A stretch of 64,000 nt of DNA from UBA6136 sp041178325 (GTDB taxonomy: Bacteria; Pseudomonadota; Gammaproteobacteria; Methylococcales; Methylococcaceae), in the NCBI GenBank assembly GCA_041178325.1, contig JBEGVN010000036.1:1-64000 (forward strand). The letters are read 5' to 3'. Shown here in pieces: positions 57,998-64,000 of this stretch. The notes below the pieces were generated by a model. That model ran no database searches. It was not told the DNA's origin and saw only the letters and a list, made by a program, of their open reading frames with translations. Position numbers and translations under genes: made by a program. The stretch's first letter is position 1; every line of letters begins with the position of its first letter.

Positions 57998-59284
57998 CTA
58001 ACGTTGGTATATCGAGCGCGGATGCAAAATGCGGCTCAAATAACCCGCGATCAGAGCGCTCAGAATCAAGGGAAACACCAAATTTGCATCCAGCGTCATC
58101 TCAAAGATCATCAAGATGGCCATGATCGGGGCATGGGATGTTCCTGCCAGAAACGCGCCCATGGCGACGGCACTGAAGTACACCGGATCTGCGCCAAGAC
58201 TGGGGTAGAAGAGCAAGATTTCGGAGCCGAAAAGCCAGCCGGTTGATGCGCCGAGCAGCAGTGTCGTGGTGAACACGCCGCCAATTGCGCCTGAACCCAC
58301 GGCAAGAAAGGTTGCGAGGATCTTCATACCCAGAATGATGACAACCTGCCGAGGGTCCTGTGGCTGGCTCAACAAAGACTCAACCACGGAGTATCCGTTG
58401 CCCCAGACCTCAGGTGTTTTCAGTGAGAGCAAGCCAATTCCTAGACCTCCTGAGGCGAGCCTCAAGGGAGTTGGCAGATGGAGCTTGTCAAAGAGCTTTC
58501 GACTAAAACTGAGCCCCACCAGAAAAAGCGGCGCTAAAACTCCACAGAGCACACCCAGGATAACCAGAGGCAAAAGATCGACATCTTGGGTCAGCATGAT
58601 GTCACGACTGGTAAATAGAGGTTGTGCCCCTATCCAGTGACGAACCACGAGTGTGGATGTGAAGGCGGCGATAATGAGCGGACCGAGGACCTCGATGGAG
58701 AGCGATCCGGTCACAATTTCCGCGATAAATAGAGCGCCGGCAAGTGGAGTGTTGTAGGCGGCGGCAAGCCCTGCGGCACCCCCACAGCCGACGAGAAGGC
58801 GCAACCGCTCGGGAGACATGCGTCTTTTTTGTCCGAGCACGGAGACCAGCATTGCAGAAAGCTGGACCATGCCCCCTTCGCGCCCTATCGAGCTTCCGGA
58901 ACTGACGCTGAAAAGGGAGGAAGCCAACCGGATAAGGGTCGCCCTGAACGGAATCACCCCATCATTCGTGCGAATGGCCTCAAGATAGTCTTGGCCGGTT
59001 TTGCCTCCGGGATAACGGCGGGCAAGGAGGAGGAGAATGCCCGCAAAAAATCCGCCCAGCGTTGGGATCAAAAGCCGATCAAATCCATCCAGCGATTCTG
59101 CAATTTCAACAATGTCCCCACACGTCCGGGTAAAGGAGTGGGTAAGCCAAATATTGGCCTCTCGGTAGCCTGCAGAGGAAAGACCACCGATCAGGCCGAT
59201 CAGCAAGGCCCAAAGAATGCCATCGACCCCGTGTCGGACTAAAAAATCCCGCAAGGAAACGGTAGGGGAAGGACGGCGAGACAT
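57998..59284 (-). CDS. ClC-family chloride channel/antiporter
   Basis: 428 aa, about ten to twelve helices. ClC signature segments: SGSSIGREGGMVQLSAML (the gating Glu is present; the usual Pro after GREG is Gly), CGGAAGLAAAYNTPLAGALF and GSGAIGGVFTTTLLLGAS. It exchanges or conducts Cl-. It has no C-terminal CBS domains, so it is the short bacterial form (ClcA/ClcB type). Six bp after the cysB stop, so possibly cotranscribed with cysB. Confidence 0.9.
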   Translation of the reverse strand: MSRRPSPTVSLRDFLVRHGVDGILWALLIGLIGGLSSAGYREANIWLTHSFTRTCGDIVEIAESLDGFDRLLIPTLGGFFAGILLLLARRYPGGKTGQDYLEAIRTNDGVIPFRATLIRLASSLFSVSSGSSIGREGGMVQLSAMLVSVLGQKRRMSPERLRLLVGCGGAAGLAAAYNTPLAGALFIAEIVTGSLSIEVLGPLIIAAFTSTLVVRHWIGAQPLFTSRDIMLTQDVDLLPLVILGVLCGVLAPLFLVGLSFSRKLFDKLHLPTPLRLASGGLGIGLLSLKTPEVWGNGYSVVESLLSQPQDPRQVVIILGMKILATFLAVGSGAIGGVFTTTLLLGASTGWLFGSEILLFYPSLGADPVYFSAVAMGAFLAGTSHAPIMAILMIFEMTLDANLVFPLILSALIAGYLSRILHPRSIYQR

Positions 59285-59290
59285 CGTGGT

Positions 59291-60265
59291 TCAGCGGATC
59301 GGCAAATCCATTGTCTGGTAAAGCGCGTCCAGCTCCTTGCGGTCCCTGATCTGCAGGGCCTGGTTGATGGTATCGCGGTCAAGATGCGGTGCGAATAAGC
59401 GGATGAAGTCGTAAAGATAGGTTCGAATGAACATGTCTCTTCGAATCGCAAGGCGAGTTGTACTGGGCTCGAACAGGTGCCCGACTTCAAGGGCCACAAG
59501 ATCAGCATCTTCCCGAGGATCATGGGCCATGTGCGCGACAATCCCGATGCCGAGACCCAACCGAACGTAGGTTTTGATGACGTCTGCATCGACGGCCGTC
59601 AGGGCAAGCCTTGGGTGGAGTCCCTTCGCTTCGAAAGCCCGATCCAGAAGAGACCGGCCAGTAAAGCCAAAGGTATAGGTCACGATGGGCCATTCAGCAA
59701 TGGCCTCTAGCGTGAGTGGCATAACCTCAATGAGGGGGTGCCCCTTGGGAACAAGAACACTTCGATTCCACCGGTAACAGGGAAGTGTGACCAGATTATC
59801 AATCGCATCAGAGGACTCGGTTGCAATCGCGATATCCACCTCGCCCCGAGAGGCTTGCTCGGCAATCTGAATTGGAGTTCCCTGATGTATGGTGAGGCGG
59901 ATATTCGGGTAGACCAACATGAATTGCTTCATGACTTCGGGCAGGGCGTACCGGGCTTGGGTATGGGTCGTCGCAATCGAGAGGACGCCGGTGGTTTGGT
60001 CCAGAAACTCATCTGCGATCTGGCGAATGTCGCGTGCTTTGGCCAGAATCTCCCCTGCTACACGAACAACCTTCTCGCCACCTTCGGTCAGGGCGATGAA
60101 GTTCTTGCCGTTTCTCACGAAAAGATCAAAACCCAGCTCATCCTCAAGCAACCGGATTTGCTTGCTGACCCCCGGCTGCGAGGTATATAGGCTGTCGGCA
60201 GCAGCGGAGACCTTGAAGCCGTGCTGTGCGACCTCCCATACATAGCGAAGCTGCTGAAGTTTCAT
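59291..60265 (-). CDS. cysB: CysB-type LysR transcriptional regulator
   Basis: 324 aa from the ATG at 60265 (MKLQQLRYVWEV); the frame extends 12 codons further. N-terminal winged HTH (AADSLYTSQPGVSKQIRLLE), linker helix, and a periplasmic-binding-like effector domain beginning VLSIATTHTQARYALPEVM, the CysB/Cbl signature. CysB activates sulfate uptake and assimilation genes with N-acetylserine as inducer. Nearby cysT (63440) and cysK-cysE (51.3-53.3 kb) are natural targets. Confidence 0.93.
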   Translation of the reverse strand: MKLQQLRYVWEVAQHGFKVSAAADSLYTSQPGVSKQIRLLEDELGFDLFVRNGKNFIALTEGGEKVVRVAGEILAKARDIRQIADEFLDQTTGVLSIATTHTQARYALPEVMKQFMLVYPNIRLTIHQGTPIQIAEQASRGEVDIAIATESSDAIDNLVTLPCYRWNRSVLVPKGHPLIEVMPLTLEAIAEWPIVTYTFGFTGRSLLDRAFEAKGLHPRLALTAVDADVIKTYVRLGLGIGIVAHMAHDPREDADLVALEVGHLFEPSTTRLAIRRDMFIRTYLYDFIRLFAPHLDRDTINQALQIRDRKELDALYQTMDLPIR

Positions 60266-60326
60266 TCTGGGGAGTCTGCGTGAAGCGATCCCGGTTTGCA
60301 ATCGGGATCGCGTCGCCTTTGTCTGA

Positions 60327-63128
60327 TTAGCCGGTATTTCTCATTCCCGCGGCAATGGCATTGATGGTGCGGAGCAGCGGTTTGATCCAGGGGCTCAAGG
60401 CGGGATCGTCCGGGGACGTTTCCCGAACTTTTCGAATCAGTGTGACTTGCAGAAAGTTAAGAGTGCCCAGATATTCCTCGCGCCGGGCCAGAGAATCAGA
60501 AAGTTCAGGAGAGTCTGCAAGCAGACGATCGGACTGAGCGATTTTGAGGACCCATTCAACGGATTTTCGGTGTTCCTCTGCGATCAGTTCCCAGATGCGT
60601 GCCCCCGTTTTTGAATCAACACATAGCCCTGCATACTCCCGAGCGATGCCCATATCGGCCTTCTGTAGCGCCATTTGCGCATTACTCAGAAGATTTCTAA
60701 AGAAAGGGAACTCCTCGTACATGGTTTTCAGAAGATGAATGCGTTCGGGATGACCTTTGCACCAGTTCTGAAGGCTCGAGCCAATCCCATACCAAGCGGG
60801 AAAGGTTTGCCGGGATTGCGCCCAACCAAAGACCCAAGCAATGGCTCTGACGGAGTATTTTGAACGATCTTTCTTTTTGCGATGTGAGGGGCGTGAGCCG
60901 ATGTTGAGTTGCCCAAATTCGCCGACCGGAGTTGCTTCGTAGAAGTAGTCCAGAAAGCCCCGAGTGTGTTCAGTGAGTTGGCGGTAGCTTTGTTCGCCCA
61001 AGGTAGCCAATTCGGCCATCACTTCAAGATGGTGGGGGAGGCTCTGCGGCGTATCCTGAACCAGACTGAGACTTGCTTTCATCAGACCTGTGATGCCCAT
61101 GGTCAGCTCATAGATGGCCGTTTCCATGTTGTTGTAGCGATAAAAGAGAGTCTCTCCCTGTTCCGTAAACTTGATTTGGCCGCGAACGGAATCCGGCGGT
61201 TGGGCAAGAATCGCCGTGTGAGTAGGGCCGCCACCACGCCCGACTGTACCGCCACGCCCATGAAAGAGTCGACAGGAAATGCCGCGCTGGTCAGCAATGC
61301 GGATGACCAGTTCCTGCGCCCGGTAAAGACCCCAGGCAGAGGCCATGATGCCGCCGTCCTTGCAGGAGTCTGAATAGCCCAGCATCACTTCCTGAGACTC
61401 CCCCGAAGCGTCGAGGAGTGCTCGATAGACGGGCTGATCCAAAAGGTCGTTCAGCACGCTTTCGATCCGGTTGAGATCGTCAATGGTCTCAAACAGAGGG
61501 CTGATGCCAACATGGCTATACCACTGGCCACCGATGCGACCGGCCAGTCCAGACTGAATGGCCAGCAACATCACCTCGAGGATGTGGCTCGCATGATGCG
61601 TCATCGAAATCACATATTTGCCAAAGCAGTCTGCGCCAACCTCCCTTTGCATGCGGCGCATGGTTTCGAAGACTTCCAGTGTTTCACGCGTGTTTTTTGA
61701 AAGGGTGGAGCGATCAAAAAGCAGCCCCCCCGGGGCATGGATTGCCTCGCTCAGGAGCGCCAGTCGGCCTGTCTCATCGAGCGCTGCGTAGTCGATCCCC
61801 AGGCCCTGCTGCAATAGCTCCGCCACAGCATCGCTGTGGCGCGTTGATTCCTGACGGACATCGAGTTGCATGAGATGGAAACCAAAGGTCTCTACCAGTC
61901 GGATGAGGTCATGGAGATCTTGGTTTGCGATATCAGCATCTCCATGTCCTCGCAGGGAGTCATCGATGAGCTTGAGGTCCGCCATGAATTGGGAGGCTGA
62001 GCCATAGGCCTTGGTTTCAGGGCTTTCAAGGTCACCGGCAATCAGTTGTTCGATCCGGCGCAAAGAGCGCTCCATGCGATAACGCATGAGGACAAGCTTG
62101 TGCCGATAGGGTTCTTGGAGAAAGGGCTTCTCAAGATCACGGCACGCATCGCCCAGATCTACTTGGTCAGATTCAAGTGCGTTTAGAAATTCTTCGGAAA
62201 GGTCGCAAAAGCCATAGGAGTGGGAAAGCTGACCCCGCAGACTTTCCAGACGTCGTACATATTCTTGAAGGATGGTCCTCGATTGAAGGCGAATCGCGAG
62301 TGCCGTCGTCTCAGGCGTCACGTTGGGGTTGCCATCACGATCGCCACCGATCCATGAGCCAAATTTGAGAAAGGTCGGGACTTTGACCTTGTTCAGGGCC
62401 CGCTCCCCGTAGATGTCTCTCAAGGAATGTTCAAAGTTCCTGTAAACGCGGGTTGTGGCATGAAAGAGCGACAACGGAAAGTAGAAAAGCCCCGTGTCGA
62501 TTTCATCTGTGACACTCATCCCATGGGCGCGCACCTCATCGGTTTTCCAGAGGAGTTGGACCTGCGTTTGCAGTCGCTCGAGGGCTTCTTTTCTGTAATA
62601 GCCCTTGTAGCGACCGCTACTCAGTTCATCGTGGGAAACAAACACATTTCTCAAGGTCCCCTTGACCGTCCGTCGTTTAGCCTCGGTGGGATGCGCCGTC
62701 ATTACAGGAAGGTAGAGGAGTTGATCCAGCAATGCCTGGAGTTTGTCGACCGTGACCCCCGCCTCTCGAAACTGCGCCAAGGTGTGATGGAATGATCCAT
62801 GCCAAAAATGGCCCCCACGTTCTGCTTTTGCCCGACGCTTTCTCAAGTGGAAAGATTCTTCAGTGATGTGGAGTAGGCTGAAGTAGTGGTTGAAAATCCG
62901 GACGACATCACTGGTGGTTTCGATATCCATCCCATCGATCATTTTCTCCAAGGCCTTGCGTGCTTTGGGGCTGGCGTCGGACCGAAAGTGACCAAAGAGG
63001 CTCTGAAGTTCCTCAACCTTTTGTGCCACGTTGTCTCTGCCCTGTGACTTCATGACGCGGGTCAGGACGGAGGTCATCACGCGAACGGAATGTCTAAGTT
63101 CTCGTTCTTCCAAACTGGGCTGGCTCAT
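60327..63128 (-). CDS. ppc: Phosphoenolpyruvate carboxylase
   Basis: 933 aa. Signatures: VMTAHPTEAKRRTVKGTLRN, GSWIGGDRDGNPNVTPET, LGYSDSCKDGGIMASAW, and FHGRGGTVGRGGGPTHTAIL (catalytic Arg/Gly loop). The C-terminus MRNTG is the conserved allosteric/catalytic end. It fixes bicarbonate onto PEP to give oxaloacetate, the anaplerotic route and an important CO2-fixing step in methylotrophs. Divergent from cysT. Confidence 0.97.
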   Translation of the reverse strand: MSQPSLEERELRHSVRVMTSVLTRVMKSQGRDNVAQKVEELQSLFGHFRSDASPKARKALEKMIDGMDIETTSDVVRIFNHYFSLLHITEESFHLRKRRAKAERGGHFWHGSFHHTLAQFREAGVTVDKLQALLDQLLYLPVMTAHPTEAKRRTVKGTLRNVFVSHDELSSGRYKGYYRKEALERLQTQVQLLWKTDEVRAHGMSVTDEIDTGLFYFPLSLFHATTRVYRNFEHSLRDIYGERALNKVKVPTFLKFGSWIGGDRDGNPNVTPETTALAIRLQSRTILQEYVRRLESLRGQLSHSYGFCDLSEEFLNALESDQVDLGDACRDLEKPFLQEPYRHKLVLMRYRMERSLRRIEQLIAGDLESPETKAYGSASQFMADLKLIDDSLRGHGDADIANQDLHDLIRLVETFGFHLMQLDVRQESTRHSDAVAELLQQGLGIDYAALDETGRLALLSEAIHAPGGLLFDRSTLSKNTRETLEVFETMRRMQREVGADCFGKYVISMTHHASHILEVMLLAIQSGLAGRIGGQWYSHVGISPLFETIDDLNRIESVLNDLLDQPVYRALLDASGESQEVMLGYSDSCKDGGIMASAWGLYRAQELVIRIADQRGISCRLFHGRGGTVGRGGGPTHTAILAQPPDSVRGQIKFTEQGETLFYRYNNMETAIYELTMGITGLMKASLSLVQDTPQSLPHHLEVMAELATLGEQSYRQLTEHTRGFLDYFYEATPVGEFGQLNIGSRPSHRKKKDRSKYSVRAIAWVFGWAQSRQTFPAWYGIGSSLQNWCKGHPERIHLLKTMYEEFPFFRNLLSNAQMALQKADMGIAREYAGLCVDSKTGARIWELIAEEHRKSVEWVLKIAQSDRLLADSPELSDSLARREEYLGTLNFLQVTLIRKVRETSPDDPALSPWIKPLLRTINAIAAGMRNTG

Positions 63129-63439
63129 GGGGCGGTCCTAAGAGATAACAAATGAGTGGCAATAGCGATCTTTTGGGCGATATGGTCTACCCATGCATCT
63201 ATAAGCACGCTCCGTGCCTAGCCTCTCAGATCTCTCAGTTCCGCTAATAGCAGGGGCTGATTCTGAGCTCAATGGTGAGGGTGATCCATTCTGGTGGGGT
63301 GCTTCGCGTATTTTGATCCAATAGGGTGCGCCCCTGCCCCTTATTCCTATCGGGTATTAATAAATACGTTTTAACTCTTTATGGTGAGGTCGGTCAGCTG
63401 ATAGATTGAATCCAAATAGGGTCCACTAGGGGTTTTGCT
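63129..63439. promoter_or_regulatory. ppc/cysT divergent regulatory region
   Basis: 311 bp without a gene. It contains GTATTAATAAATAC (63354-63367), an inverted repeat GTATT/AATAC, and an imperfect repeat: ATCCAATAGGGT (63317-63328) and ATCCAAATAGGGT (63410-63422). The AT-rich centre suits a promoter and CysB-type activation sites for cysT (inference). Confidence 0.4.
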
Positions 63440-64000
63440 TTGGCAGTTGTCTTCAAAAAACAGGGGGTGCTTCCCGGTTTCAAATTGACATTAGGGTTCA
63501 CGATTCTTTATCTGAGTCTCGTTGTTCTCATTCCACTCTCTGCAACCTTTCTCAAGGCAGCAGAACTGGGGTGGACGGGCTTTTTAGATGTCGTCACCCA
63601 GCCGAGGGTCATGGCTTCCTACAAATTGACCTTTGGGGCTTCTCTTGCAGGTGCCTTGATCAATGTCTTTTTCGGTCTGATCGTCGCTTGGGTTTTGGTT
63701 CGTTACACATTTCCTTTCAAGAAATTCGTTGATGCTCTCGTGGACTTACCTTTTGCCTTGCCAACAGCGGTGGCCGGTATCGCCCTGAGTTCGCTTTATT
63801 CAACCAAAGGATGGATAGGAAGTTTGCTGTATGCCCATGGTTTCAAAATTGCATACACCCCATTGGGGGTAGTTGTCGCCTTGACCTTTATCGGGCTCCC
63901 CTTCGTCGTGAGGACAGTGCAGCCCATTCTGGAGGACTTTGAGTCAGAGCTAGAGGAGGCCGCAGCAAGTCTTGGGGCGAACCGTTGGCAGACTTTTTCC
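63440..64000 (+). CDS. cysT: Sulfate/thiosulfate ABC transporter permease CysT, 5' part
   Basis: First 187 codons, cut by the right edge. TTG start at 63440 with AGGGG at 63428-63432; an upstream in-frame stop lies at 63407-63409. The protein reads LPGFKLTLGFTILYLSLVVL, YKLTFGASLAGALINVFFG, VDLPFALPTAVAGIAL and, at the edge, the EAA-loop start EAAASLGANRW. This matches CysT/CysU, one of two inner-membrane permeases of the sulfate importer. The rest of the cys transport operon should follow outside the window. Confidence 0.93.
   Translation, partial: MAVVFKKQGVLPGFKLTLGFTILYLSLVVLIPLSATFLKAAELGWTGFLDVVTQPRVMASYKLTFGASLAGALINVFFGLIVAWVLVRYTFPFKKFVDALVDLPFALPTAVAGIALSSLYSTKGWIGSLLYAHGFKIAYTPLGVVVALTFIGLPFVVRTVQPILEDFESELEEAAASLGANRWQTFS

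Noticed and set aside
1..64000. CRISPR array, tRNA or rRNA genes, insertion sequences, prophage
   Set aside because: Gaps and long intergenic stretches were read on both strands; no regular repeats with spacers, no cloverleaf, no transposase or phage gene was found.

Overview
The window looks like chromosomal DNA of a gammaproteobacterial methylotroph, most likely a methanotroph-like member of Methylococcales; the order is inferred. The strongest marker is the 3' end of fae (formaldehyde-activating enzyme, tetrahydromethanopterin-linked formaldehyde oxidation) at the left edge. Supporting it are glucose-6-phosphate dehydrogenase next to a transaldolase (C1 sugar-phosphate metabolism) and a secreted locus with two large MbnH/SACCP-like di-haem peroxidases, a type known from methanotroph surface copper systems. 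CysB, UbiC, RluC and the homodimeric AceE-type pyruvate dehydrogenase fit Gammaproteobacteria. No methane or methanol oxidation genes, tRNA, rRNA, IS element, prophage or CRISPR array were seen.

Layout. 0-6.5 kb: fae end, a membrane-tailed HAD phosphatase, small proteins, an NCS2-type permease with an extra cytoplasmic domain, a WspA-like chemoreceptor and a small lipoprotein. 6.5-9.4 kb: EF-hand transaldolase and zwf. 9.4-15.1 kb: a compact accessory block with a haem-oxygenase-like di-iron oxidase, a NodU/CmcH carbamoyltransferase, a divergent AlkB-like membrane hydroxylase and an aquaporin. 15.3-21.1 kb: pyruvate dehydrogenase operon aceE-aceF-lpdA. 21.2-33.7 kb: housekeeping genes (ampG-like, xth, rpmE, mrcA, rne, rluC, gph-like, sppA, nudF).

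33.7-49.2 kb: an accessory locus of exported proteins. It holds two tandem di-haem peroxidases, a secreted Trp-containing partner candidate, a HEAT protein, a DUF4266 lipoprotein, a DUF3570 beta-barrel with a His/Met-rich second half, ApbE, a new family of small secreted proteins in two intact copies and one decayed copy, a spermidine-synthase-like membrane protein, and a secreted protein with a predicted mature N-terminal histidine. A GTGATATSCC element recurs upstream of three of the secreted genes. A sigma-54 promoter followed about 115 bp later by a strong terminator marks a probable small RNA at 48.9-49.0 kb. This locus and the oxidase/carbamoyltransferase block are the best candidates for undescribed biology.

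49.2-64 kb: a compact operon cysK-cysE-serB-ubiC-ubiA linking serine, cysteine and ubiquinone synthesis; a four-gene signalling operon (4-helix sensor-like membrane protein, QseG-like lipoprotein, histidine kinase, OmpR-type regulator) beside a His-rich secreted peptide gene; a ClC channel; cysB; PEP carboxylase; and, divergent from ppc and running off the right edge, the sulfate permease gene cysT.
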